Of a stretch of 8,990 nucleotides of DNA, positions 1 through 6,095 are shown one piece after another; the first letter of the stretch is position 1, and each line of letters starts with the position of its first letter. The stretch is from an uncultured Ruminococcus sp. (GTDB lineage: Bacteria > Bacillota > Clostridia > Oscillospirales > Ruminococcaceae). The translations under genes and the position numbers were made by a program. The notes beneath the pieces were generated by a model, which ran no database searches, had not been told where the DNA came from, and saw only the letters and a program-made list of their open reading frames with translations. Location of the stretch: NCBI GenBank assembly GCA_946531975.1, contig CAMNAY010000057.1, positions 1 to 8,990 on the forward strand, in the 5' to 3' direction.

Positions 1-158
1 TCGGCTCGCTGCGTGCAGCAGTCGTTGACGGCGACGGCAAGAAGGGCTGCTTCCTTGCCGGTCAGATCTCCGGTCTCGTCAACAGAGAGCAGCCCGCCGC
101 TGAGATCATTGAGGAGATCATGCAGCAGGCAGAGGCTCTGCTGAACGGCAAAGCCTGA
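1..158 (+). CDS. fabK: Enoyl-ACP reductase II (FabK), C-terminal 51 residues
   Basis: This is the 3' end of a gene cut by the left window edge; the reading frame begins at base 3 and ends at a TGA at 156-158. The visible tail contains AVVDGDGKKGCFLAGQISGL followed by an EIIEEI helix, which is the characteristic end of FabK, the FMN-dependent enoyl-ACP reductase of the nitronate monooxygenase fold. FabK carries out the last reduction of each elongation round, trans-2-enoyl-ACP to acyl-ACP, in the cytoplasm. It is unrelated to the short-chain-dehydrogenase reductase FabI and by family knowledge is insensitive to triclosan. The FMN- and substrate-binding parts lie outside the window, so the call rests on the tail and on fabD following directly, as is usual in clostridia and streptococci. 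Confidence 0.88.
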   Translation, partial: GSLRAAVVDGDGKKGCFLAGQISGLVNREQPAAEIIEEIMQQAEALLNGKA

Positions 159-271
159 CCGCAGCACACGGCGAACCGCAGCGTATCTTTCATCACAGCT
201 TTCATCCCGGCAACATTCACACCTGATGCATCGCCGAACGCGATACCGAAAACTTGACACGGAGGATCCCG
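159..271 (+). other. fabK-fabD intergenic spacer
   Basis: This 113-nt spacer is the second-longest gap in the operon. It holds no ORF. It contains an 8-nt direct repeat CTTTCATC at 187-194 and 199-206, separated by ACAG, and ends with a GGAGG ribosome binding site at 261-265, six bases before the fabD ATG. No convincing promoter or terminator is visible, so readthrough from fabK into fabD is likely. No FapR-like or FabT-like palindrome is apparent. Confidence 0.5.
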
Positions 272-1195
272 ATGGGAAAAATCGCATTTTTATTCGCCGG
301 ACAGGGCGCACAGTACAGCGGCATGGGCAAATCGCTCTATGAGAGCAGCGCCGCCGCAAAAGCCCTCTACGACGCTGCCGAGGCAATCCGTCCCGGCACG
401 ATGAACCAGTCCTTCGCCGGCACCGACGAGGAACTCAAGAAAACTGAAAATACACAGCCCTGCCTGTATCTGGTCGATCTCGCAGCAGCGCTCGCACTCG
501 AAGAAGCCGGCATTCATGCTGAAGCAGCAGCGGGCTTCTCGCTCGGTGAGATCGCTGCCCTTGCCTTTGCGGGCGCATATTCCGCAGAGGACGGCTTCAA
601 GATCGTCACAGAGCGCGGCAAGCGGATGCAGGATGCAGCAGAGCAGGCGGATACCGCGATGTGCGCAGTCGTCAAGCTCGACGCAGAAACAATCTCCAAT
701 GCCGCGGCAGAGTTCGAGCAGCTCTATGCCGTCAACTACAACTGCCCCGGTCAGACCGTTGTTTCCGGTCTCAAGAGCAGTATGCCAGCCTTTACCGCAA
801 AGGTCAAGGAGCTGGGCGGCAGAGCCATTCCGCTCGCAGTCAGCGCTGCATTCCATTCGCCGTTCATGAACGGTGCGGCAGAGCAGTTCGGCGCGGCACT
901 TTCCGCGTTCACGTTCTCTGCACCGCGCATTCCGGTCTATGCAAACCTCACGGCACAGCCCTATGATGCCGCACAGATCCCGCAGACAATGCAGCAGCAG
1001 GTCTGCAACCCCGTCCGCTGGCAGACAACGATTGAAAATCTGATCGCAGAAGGCTTCACCGACTTCATCGAGGTCGGCGCAGGCAAGACCCTCAGCGGAC
1101 TTGTGAAGAAAATCTCCGCAGATGTGCGCATTTACAATGTGCAGGATGCGGATTCCCTCGCAGAAACCATAAAGGCGGTGAAAGAATCATGCTGA
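272..1195 (+). CDS. fabD: Malonyl-CoA:ACP S-malonyltransferase (FabD)
   Basis: FabD moves the malonyl group from malonyl-CoA to acyl carrier protein, supplying the two-carbon donor for chain elongation. The 307-residue product has the usual family length. FAGQGAQYSGMG is at residues 8-19, the nucleophile Ser90 lies in GFSLGE, Arg115 corresponds to the malonate-carboxylate-binding arginine, and the catalytic His195 lies in SAAFHSPFM. NCPGQTVVSG (158-167) and EVGAGKTLSGL near the C-terminus are further family signatures. The start is the ATG at 272, six bases after GGAGG. An in-frame TTG at 254 would extend the protein by six residues but would place the ribosome binding site inside the coding region, so I reject it. 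The nucleophile motif has Phe where E. coli has His (GHSLGE); hydrophobic residues here are known in Firmicutes. The 3' end overlaps fabG by 7 nt, suggesting coupled translation. Confidence 0.97.
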   Translation: MGKIAFLFAGQGAQYSGMGKSLYESSAAAKALYDAAEAIRPGTMNQSFAGTDEELKKTENTQPCLYLVDLAAALALEEAGIHAEAAAGFSLGEIAALAFAGAYSAEDGFKIVTERGKRMQDAAEQADTAMCAVVKLDAETISNAAAEFEQLYAVNYNCPGQTVVSGLKSSMPAFTAKVKELGGRAIPLAVSAAFHSPFMNGAAEQFGAALSAFTFSAPRIPVYANLTAQPYDAAQIPQTMQQQVCNPVRWQTTIENLIAEGFTDFIEVGAGKTLSGLVKKISADVRIYNVQDADSLAETIKAVKESC

Positions 1196-1923
1196 ACGGA
1201 AAGGTCGCAGTCGTCACCGGCGGTGCAAGAGGCATCGGCGCGGCGATCTGCAAAAAGCTCGCCTCCCTCGGCGCGGATATCGCGATCGTTGACCTGAAGG
1301 TCACCGAGCAGGCAGAGGCACTTCAGAAGGAAATTACAGACAGCTTCGGCGTCAGAGCACAGGCTTTTGCCTGCGATGTCTCCGATGCAGAAGCCTGCAA
1401 GGCGCTCATCAAGCAGGTCACGGAAGCGCTGGGCAATGTCACGATTCTCGTGAACAACGCCGGCATCACCAGAGACACGCTCATCCTTTCCATGAAGGAA
1501 GCGGATTTTGACGCGGTCATCAACACAAACCTCAAGGGCACCTTTAATATGACACAGGCTTGCTACCGCACGTTCATGAAGCAGAAGTACGGCAAGATCG
1601 TCAACCTCGGCTCGGTCTCCGCACTGCTCGGCACGGCGGGTCAGGCGAACTATGCCGCTTCCAAAGCGGGCGTCATCGCACTGACCAAGGTCACGGCAAG
1701 AGAGCTGGCTTCGAGAAATGTCACCTGCAATGCAATCGCACCGGGCTTTATCGCGACCGATATGACCAAGGGGCTGGAGGATCAGTATATCGACCAAATC
1801 CCGATGAAGCGCGCCGGTCAGCCGGAGGATGTCGCAAACCTCGCTGCATTCCTCGCGTCACCGGAGTCCGATTATCTCACCGGCACCGTCATCCGCATTG
1901 ACGGCGGCCTTGCGATCTCATAA
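1189..1923 (+). CDS. fabG: 3-oxoacyl-ACP reductase (FabG)
   Basis: FabG is the NADPH-dependent reductase that converts 3-oxoacyl-ACP to (3R)-3-hydroxyacyl-ACP, the second step of each elongation cycle. The 244-residue protein is a classical short-chain dehydrogenase: cofactor-binding TGGARGIG at residues 10-17, NNAG at 89-92, and the catalytic set Asn114, Ser142, Tyr155 and Lys159 (YAASK). Strand and loop signatures NAIAPGFIATDMT and the C-terminal IDGG are also present. Its length and motif positions match E. coli FabG almost exactly. The ATG at 1189 lies inside the last codons of fabD in another frame, with only a weak GGCGGTG-type site upstream, so translation probably depends on ribosomes ending fabD. 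It is the only SDR protein here, and its operon position favours FabG over other SDR reductases. Confidence 0.97.
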   Translation: MLNGKVAVVTGGARGIGAAICKKLASLGADIAIVDLKVTEQAEALQKEITDSFGVRAQAFACDVSDAEACKALIKQVTEALGNVTILVNNAGITRDTLILSMKEADFDAVINTNLKGTFNMTQACYRTFMKQKYGKIVNLGSVSALLGTAGQANYAASKAGVIALTKVTARELASRNVTCNAIAPGFIATDMTKGLEDQYIDQIPMKRAGQPEDVANLAAFLASPESDYLTGTVIRIDGGLAIS

Positions 1924-1952
1924 CCCACTGTACCACACGGAGGAAGATTTAC

Positions 1953-3188
1953 ATGAACAGAAGAGTCGTCGTTACCGGTCTCGGCGCAATTACCCCGCTG
2001 GGCAATGATGTCGGGAGCTATTGGGACGGTCTGAAAAACGGCAAAAACGGAATAGATCATATTACACGCTTCGATGCTTCCGGTCTGAAAGCACAGCTCG
2101 CAGCAGAAGTTAAGGATTTCAACGCAAAGGATTTCATGGACGCAAAGGAAGTGCGTCAGACAGACCGCTATGAACAGTACGCGATCGCAGCAGCTTCGCA
2201 GGCGATCGGCGATTCCGGCATCGTCGGTCAGATTGATCCGGAACGTCTCGGCGTCTACTTCGGCTCCGGCATCGGCGGCTTCGAGACCTTCGTCAACGAG
2301 CACAACAGCCTGCTGAACCGCGGTGCAAACCGTGTTTCGCCGTTCTTCATCACCAAGATGATCGCGAATATGGCAGCGGGTATGATCGCAATTCATGCCC
2401 ATGCAAACGGTCCGTGCCTCGATGTCACCACTGCCTGCGCAACCGGCTCCAACACAATCGGTGAAGCCATGCGCGCGATCCGTCACGGCTATGCCGACGC
2501 GATCATCGCGGGCGGTGTCGATGCGTCGATCCACGAGCTGTCCTTCGCAGGCTTCATCAACTGCATGGCGCTGACCGACAGCACCGATAAGGACGCTGCC
2601 TCGATCCCGTTTGACAAGCGCAGAAACGGCTTCGTCATGGGCGAGGGCGCAGGTGCGCTCGTGCTGGAGGAATATGAGCACGCCAAGGCACGCGGCGCAA
2701 AGATCTATGCAGAGCTTGCAGGCTACGGCAGTACCTGCGACGCATTCCATGTCACCGCACCCGACAGCGAGGCAAAGGCATCCGCCAAAGCAATCGCTGA
2801 TGCGCTCGCGGAAACCGGCATGGACTGCCTCGCTTCGGAAATCTATATCAACGCACACGGCACCAGCACCCCGCTGAACGACAAGACCGAAACCGCCGCG
2901 ATCAAGCGCGCATTCGGTGAGGAAAAGGCGAAGCAGGTGCATGTCAGCTCGACCAAGTCCATGACCGGTCACCTGCTCGGCGCAGCCGGCGCGATTGAAG
3001 CAATCGCTGCGATCAAGGCGCTCGAAAACAACCTCGTTCCGCCGACGATCAACTACAAGGAGCCGGATCCGGAGTGCGACCTCGACATTACGCCGAACAA
3101 GGCAGTTGAAACCCCGCTGACCCTCGCGCTCTCCACCTCTCTGGGCTTCGGCGGTCATAACGCCTGCCTCGCATTCAAGAAAATCTGA
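1953..3188 (+). CDS. fabF: Beta-ketoacyl-ACP synthase II (FabF)
   Basis: FabF is the elongating condensing enzyme: it takes an acyl chain from acyl-ACP on its active cysteine and joins it to malonyl-ACP with loss of CO2. The 411-residue product is the family length. The Cys-His-His triad is visible as Cys162 in TACATGSNTIGEA, His302 in NAHGTSTPLND and His340 in KSMTGHLLGAAGA. The gating phenylalanine is in the GFGGHN loop near residue 399. VVVTGLGAITPLG at the N-terminus and the Cys-His-His (not Cys-His-Asn) set separate it from thiolases. A GGAGG site at 1939-1943 lies nine bases before the ATG, and the gap after fabG is 29 nt. The triad fits both FabB and FabF; length and the gene neighbourhood favour FabF. 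The 65-nt gap after it contains a hairpin. Confidence 0.97.
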   Translation: MNRRVVVTGLGAITPLGNDVGSYWDGLKNGKNGIDHITRFDASGLKAQLAAEVKDFNAKDFMDAKEVRQTDRYEQYAIAAASQAIGDSGIVGQIDPERLGVYFGSGIGGFETFVNEHNSLLNRGANRVSPFFITKMIANMAAGMIAIHAHANGPCLDVTTACATGSNTIGEAMRAIRHGYADAIIAGGVDASIHELSFAGFINCMALTDSTDKDAASIPFDKRRNGFVMGEGAGALVLEEYEHAKARGAKIYAELAGYGSTCDAFHVTAPDSEAKASAKAIADALAETGMDCLASEIYINAHGTSTPLNDKTETAAIKRAFGEEKAKQVHVSSTKSMTGHLLGAAGAIEAIAAIKALENNLVPPTINYKEPDPECDLDITPNKAVETPLTLALSTSLGFGGHNACLAFKKI

Positions 3189-3201
3189 ATTACACTGCAC
3201 A

Positions 3202-3226
3202 GGCGGGCTGCAAGGGTCAGCCTGCC
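3202..3226 (+). other. Intergenic hairpin between fabF and fabZ
   Basis: GGCGGGCTG at 3202-3210 can pair with CAGCCTGCC at 3218-3226 (nine pairs, one of them G-U) around a 7-nt loop. The downstream side is CGTGCGGTCTCATA, with no run of T, so it is not a classical intrinsic terminator. It could be an RNA processing or stabilising element, or a weak attenuator within the operon. The fabZ ribosome binding site begins 15 bases later and is not sequestered. Confidence 0.45.
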
Positions 3227-3253
3227 CGTGCGGTCTCATATGGAGGAAAACCC

Positions 3254-3688
3254 ATGAACCGGACAGAGATCATGGAGCTGCTGCCGCACCGTGACAGCAT
3301 GCTGCTGCTCGATGAAGCAGAACTGATTGACGGTGTTGCGCACGGCAAAAAGAAAATCACAGGAAAAGAATGGTTCCTCGACGGACATTTTCCGGGGCAT
3401 CCGGTCGTGCCGGGTGTGATCCTTTGCGAGATCATGGCACAGTCCGTGTGCGTCTGTCTGGAACGTCAGCCCGACGGCACACAGCCGCTGACGCTGTTCG
3501 CCGGACTGGATAAGGTACGCTTCAAGCATCCGGTCGTGCCGGGCGATGTCTTCGAGACCAAGTGCGAAATCACAAGAGCAAAGGCACCCTTCTACTTTGC
3601 AAAGGGTGAGGGCTATGTTGACGGAAAGCTCTGCGTAAAAGCGGAATTTTCGTTCGTTGTCCAGCCGAAGGAGGAAGCATCGGTATGA
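3254..3688 (+). CDS. fabZ: 3-hydroxyacyl-ACP dehydratase (FabZ)
   Basis: FabZ removes water from (3R)-3-hydroxyacyl-ACP to give the trans-2-enoyl-ACP that FabK then reduces. The 144-residue protein is a single hot-dog domain of normal length. It shows the N-terminal LPHRDSMLLLD block (residues 10-20), the active-site stretch DGHFPGHPVVPGV with catalytic His45, and Glu59 in CEIMAQS, the partner residue contributed across the dimer. The HPVVPGD segment near residue 92 is also typical. GGAGG at 3242-3246 is seven bases before the ATG. The stop codon overlaps the accD start as ATGA, so the two are probably translationally coupled. FabA is unlikely given the length and the FabZ-type motifs, so this cluster alone gives no anaerobic route to unsaturated chains. 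Confidence 0.96.
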   Translation: MNRTEIMELLPHRDSMLLLDEAELIDGVAHGKKKITGKEWFLDGHFPGHPVVPGVILCEIMAQSVCVCLERQPDGTQPLTLFAGLDKVRFKHPVVPGDVFETKCEITRAKAPFYFAKGEGYVDGKLCVKAEFSFVVQPKEEASV

Positions 3689-4515
3689 GCGGTCTGAAAG
3701 AGTTTTTCACCTCGATCACCAAGGGCGCGCCGGAACAGCAGCCCCCGCGTGTCTGCAAGAACTGCGGCGCTGAGATCGCATATCCGGATTACGTTGCCAA
3801 TCACTGCATTTGTCCGGAGTGCGGCACCTATTTCCGGATGCGTGCTGTGGAGCGCCTTGAGGCAACGGTCGATGAAGGCAGCTTTCAGGAGATCGACCGG
3901 AAGCTGAAATCGAAGGACCCGATCAAATTCCCTGACTATGCACAGAAGCTCGACAAAGCAGAAAAAGCAAGCGGTCTGAATGAGGGCGTTGTCTGCGGCA
4001 CCGCGAAGATTGACGGCATCGACACTGCTCTGTTTATCATGGATTCCGCATTCATGATGGGCAGCATGGGCACGGTTGTCGGCGAAAAGATCACGCGCCT
4101 GTTCGAGAAGGCAACTGCACAGAATCTTCCGGTCGTCGGCTTTATCACCTCCGGCGGCGCGAGAATGCAGGAGGGCATCTTCTCCCTCATGCAGATGGCA
4201 AAGGTCTCCGGCGCGGTCAAGCGCCACTCCGAAGCCGGTCTGCTGTATATCGCTGTCCTCACCGACCCGACCACGGGCGGCATTACCGCGAGCTTTGCAA
4301 TGCAGGGCGATATCATTATCGCGGAGCCGAAGGCACTGATCGGCTTTGCAGGTCAGCGTGTCATTGAGCAGACAACCGGCGAGAAGCTCCCCGCGGGCTT
4401 CCAGAGAGCGGAATTCCAGCTTGAGCACGGCTTCGTTGATATCATCGAGGAGCGTCCGCGCATGACCTATACAATCGCCAAACTGCTCGCGATCCATACC
4501 TCCAACGTGCAGTAA
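3685..4515 (+). CDS. accD: Acetyl-CoA carboxylase carboxyltransferase, beta subunit (AccD)
   Basis: AccD with AccA forms the carboxyltransferase that moves CO2 from carboxybiotin on BCCP to acetyl-CoA, making malonyl-CoA. The 276-residue product begins with a four-cysteine zinc ribbon, Cys24-x2-Cys27 and Cys43-x2-Cys46, with the same spacing as E. coli AccD. The crotonase-fold domain follows, with MMGSMGTVVGEKITRLFE (124-141), SGGARMQEG (156-164), PTTGG (195-199) and GFAGQRVIEQT (220-230). AAGGAGG at 3668-3674 lies ten bases before the ATG, inside the end of fabZ. It follows fabZ with an ATGA overlap, leaving no room for the accC gene often found there in clostridia. An additional cysteine (Cys41) sits beside the ribbon but is not part of the four-cysteine pattern. 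Confidence 0.97.
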   Translation: MSGLKEFFTSITKGAPEQQPPRVCKNCGAEIAYPDYVANHCICPECGTYFRMRAVERLEATVDEGSFQEIDRKLKSKDPIKFPDYAQKLDKAEKASGLNEGVVCGTAKIDGIDTALFIMDSAFMMGSMGTVVGEKITRLFEKATAQNLPVVGFITSGGARMQEGIFSLMQMAKVSGAVKRHSEAGLLYIAVLTDPTTGGITASFAMQGDIIIAEPKALIGFAGQRVIEQTTGEKLPAGFQRAEFQLEHGFVDIIEERPRMTYTIAKLLAIHTSNVQ

Positions 4516-4524
4516 TCTGCCGCG

Positions 4525-5115
4525 ATGGGACTGATACAGGCGTACCGCGCACATGTGCTGCGAAAGCAGGCACGGTTCAGCGAGCGGCATCTCGGTGCTG
4601 CGAAACGCTCCGGCAGTGCCGGAACGGTCAGCTATCCGTATACCGCCTACCGGGAGTCCGGCTTGGGCGCGTTTCTGGAGATTTTCTCAATTCTCGCGTT
4701 CATCGCCGGCTGCGGCGCCGCATTTGTTCTGCTCAGTCGTGCAGACAGCGTGATCTATGTATTCATCGCACTCGCCGTGCTGCTTGCAGGAAAGCTGCTG
4801 CTCTCAGAGCTGGCAAGACTGGTCAACAATGCGCATGTGCGGCATAAGATCCGCACAAACAGCGAATACGCGGAATACTTCGCAGTGATGTATCCCCGGC
4901 AGGAACACCTCTGCCGCGCACTGAATGAGATCTATGCCGCAAATCCGGATCCCGATCCGGAACGGCGCGTACCGCTTCAGATGAAGCTTGAGGAGCGGGA
5001 CGATACCCGCATCAAAAAGGTCATTCTTGTGCTGGGACTGGGATTTTTGATTGCGGTGCTGATCGCGGCAATCGCGGGCTGTATCTGGGTCGCGGATTAT
5101 TTGGGGGACACCTGA
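4525..5115 (+). CDS. Unrecognised membrane protein with three predicted TM helices, between accD and accA
   Basis: I do not recognise this 196-residue protein. Its first 46 residues are basic and probably cytoplasmic. Hydrophobic segments follow at about 48-70 and 76-98, joined by a very short loop containing Arg and Asp. Residues about 100-163 are polar and charged, with AHVRHKIRTNSEYAEYF and an Asp-Pro repeat (NPDPDPERR, 140-148). A third hydrophobic helix covers about 164-189 and a short acidic tail ends the protein. By the positive-inside rule the N-terminus and middle domain should be cytoplasmic. No signal peptide, catalytic motif or metal site is evident. The gene starts 9 nt after accD in the same direction, with no Shine-Dalgarno sequence, unlike most of its neighbours. 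Codon use resembles the neighbours, so it is probably expressed with the operon. A membrane anchor or regulator of carboxylase is only a guess from position. Confidence 0.8.
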   Translation: MGLIQAYRAHVLRKQARFSERHLGAAKRSGSAGTVSYPYTAYRESGLGAFLEIFSILAFIAGCGAAFVLLSRADSVIYVFIALAVLLAGKLLLSELARLVNNAHVRHKIRTNSEYAEYFAVMYPRQEHLCRALNEIYAANPDPDPERRVPLQMKLEERDDTRIKKVILVLGLGFLIAVLIAAIAGCIWVADYLGDT

Positions 5116-5117
5116 TT

Positions 5118-5133
5118 CCGTCACACCTGACGG
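5118..5133 (+). other. Small perfect hairpin after the membrane-protein gene
   Basis: CCGTCA at 5118-5123 and TGACGG at 5128-5133 are exact reverse complements around a CACC tetraloop, two bases after the stop codon of the membrane-protein gene. The sequence that follows (CTTGGCACA) has no T-run, so termination would be weak at best. It may mark the 3' end of the upstream part of the operon or slow readthrough into accA. Confidence 0.4.
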
Positions 5134-5169
5134 CTTGGCACACAATCTGCCGGCATCCTGCGCACCGGA

Positions 5170-5198
5170 TTGAATCAGCGATTCCCCGGAAGAATAAC
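5170..5198 (+). promoter_or_regulatory. Possible internal promoter before accA
   Basis: TTGAAT at 5170-5175 and AATAAC at 5193-5198 are separated by 17 nt, each matching the housekeeping consensus at four of six positions. They lie in the 128-nt gap before accA, where an internal start would allow accA to be made independently of the interrupted operon. A chance match of this quality is common, so this is a weak candidate. The rest of the gap holds no ORF. Confidence 0.22.
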
Positions 5199-5243
5199 TG
5201 CCCCGCAGCGGGCTTTGGTAACAGAAAGGAAGGGATCCCTCCA

Positions 5244-6041
5244 ATGGCAAAGGCAGACAGCATTACCGCCTACGAGCGCGTACAGGCGGCGCGGAACGGC
5301 AAACGCCCGATGGGTTCTTACTATATTGAGCATATGATCGACGATTTCGTCGAGCTGCACGGTGACCGCCGCTTCGGAGACGACGCTGCAATCGTCGCCG
5401 GCATCGGCTACCTCAACCGCATCCCGGTCACTGTCATCGCAATGGAGCGCGGCGAGACGATCGAGGAGCGCATGAAGCGCAACTTCGGCTGCCCGGAGCC
5501 GGAAGGCTACCGCAAGGCGCTCCGTCTGATGAAGGAAGCAGAGAAATTCCACAGACCCGTGATCTGCTTTATCGGCAGCTCCGGCGCATACTGCGGCATT
5601 GATGCCGAGGAGCGCGGTCAGGGGCTTGCAATCGCAGAAAATCTCTATGAGATGATGGGGCTGAAGACCCCGATTATTTCCGTGGTCGTCGGCGAAGGCG
5701 GCAGCGGCGGTGCGCTGGCACTCGGTGTCTGCGATACCGCAGTCATGCTTGAAAACGCCGTATACTCGGTGATTTCGCCGGAAGGATGCGCGAGCATTCT
5801 CTGGAAGGATGCGACCAAGGCACCGGATGCAGCAGCGCATCTGAAGCTGACATCCTACGACCTGCTGAAATTTGAGGTCGTCGAGAAGGTCATTCAGGAG
5901 GACGGAAAGACCGAGCGTGAAATCTGCTCGGCTCTGAAAAAGTACATTCTGGATGAAATTCTCCGTCTGCGGGTTCTGCCGACTGAGGAGCTCCTCGACG
6001 GCAGATATGAGAAATTCCGCAAGATCGGCGCATTCCGATAA
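5244..6041 (+). CDS. accA: Acetyl-CoA carboxylase carboxyltransferase, alpha subunit (AccA)
   Basis: AccA pairs with AccD to form the carboxyltransferase tetramer of acetyl-CoA carboxylase. The 265-residue product is shorter than E. coli AccA (319) because it lacks most of the N-terminal helical extension, which is common in Firmicutes. Visible blocks are ELHGDRRFGDD (37-47), NFGCPEPEGYRKALRLM (80-96), SGAYCGIDAEERGQGLAIAENL (split across 113-134), the glycine-rich GEGGSGGALALGV (150-162) that helps build the oxyanion site, and YSVISPEGCASILWKDA (174-190). The ATG at 5244 is ten bases after AGGAAGG. A 10-bp palindrome AGGGATCCCT overlaps the edge of this binding site. In the AccA loop usually read as DTPGAYPG the sequence is GSSGAYCG; GAYCG is common in clostridia, but Gly at the usual Asp position is unusual. 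The gene ends the + strand operon, 16 nt before a strong hairpin. Confidence 0.96.
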   Translation: MAKADSITAYERVQAARNGKRPMGSYYIEHMIDDFVELHGDRRFGDDAAIVAGIGYLNRIPVTVIAMERGETIEERMKRNFGCPEPEGYRKALRLMKEAEKFHRPVICFIGSSGAYCGIDAEERGQGLAIAENLYEMMGLKTPIISVVVGEGGSGGALALGVCDTAVMLENAVYSVISPEGCASILWKDATKAPDAAAHLKLTSYDLLKFEVVEKVIQEDGKTEREICSALKKYILDEILRLRVLPTEELLDGRYEKFRKIGAFR

Positions 6042-6057
6042 CCGCTGTACAAGAAGA

Positions 6058-6091
6058 AAACCGGCGCAGGTGATTGTACCTGCGCCGGTTT
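6058..6091. terminator. Bidirectional intrinsic terminator between convergent operons
   Basis: AAACCGGCGCAGGT at 6058-6071 is an exact reverse complement of ACCTGCGCCGGTTT at 6078-6091, giving a 14-bp GC-rich stem with a 6-nt loop. It lies 16 nt after the accA stop on the + strand and 4 nt after the flavin reductase stop on the - strand. The T-rich tail is better on the - strand (TTTTCTTCTT) than on the + strand (TTTGGTATTAT), so it should work best for the flavin reductase transcript while also ending the fab/acc operon. Confidence 0.88.
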
Positions 6092-6095
6092 GGTA

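Noticed and set aside
254..282. TTGACA at 254-259 with AAAAAT 17 nt later, resembling a sigma-70 promoter
   Set aside because: The -10 element would lie inside the first codons of fabD, so the transcript would miss the fabD start and its ribosome binding site. It is probably a chance match.
1872..3239. A 455-codon open frame on the - strand opposite fabF
   Set aside because: It lies antisense to a clear fabF with full catalytic motifs, is rich in Cys, Arg and Asp with no recognisable domain, and has no plausible ribosome binding site. It is a by-product of the codon bias of fabF.
3613..4590. A 325-codon open frame on the - strand opposite accD
   Set aside because: It is the shadow of accD, with Cys/Leu/Arg-rich sequence of no known family. 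The zinc ribbon and carboxyltransferase motifs on the + strand decide the coding strand.
4944..4961. Inverted repeat TCCGGATC-CC-GATCCGGA
   Set aside because: It lies within the membrane-protein coding region and is explained by Pro-Asp-Pro-Asp-Pro codons. A two-base spacer is also too short for an RNA hairpin loop without losing pairs.
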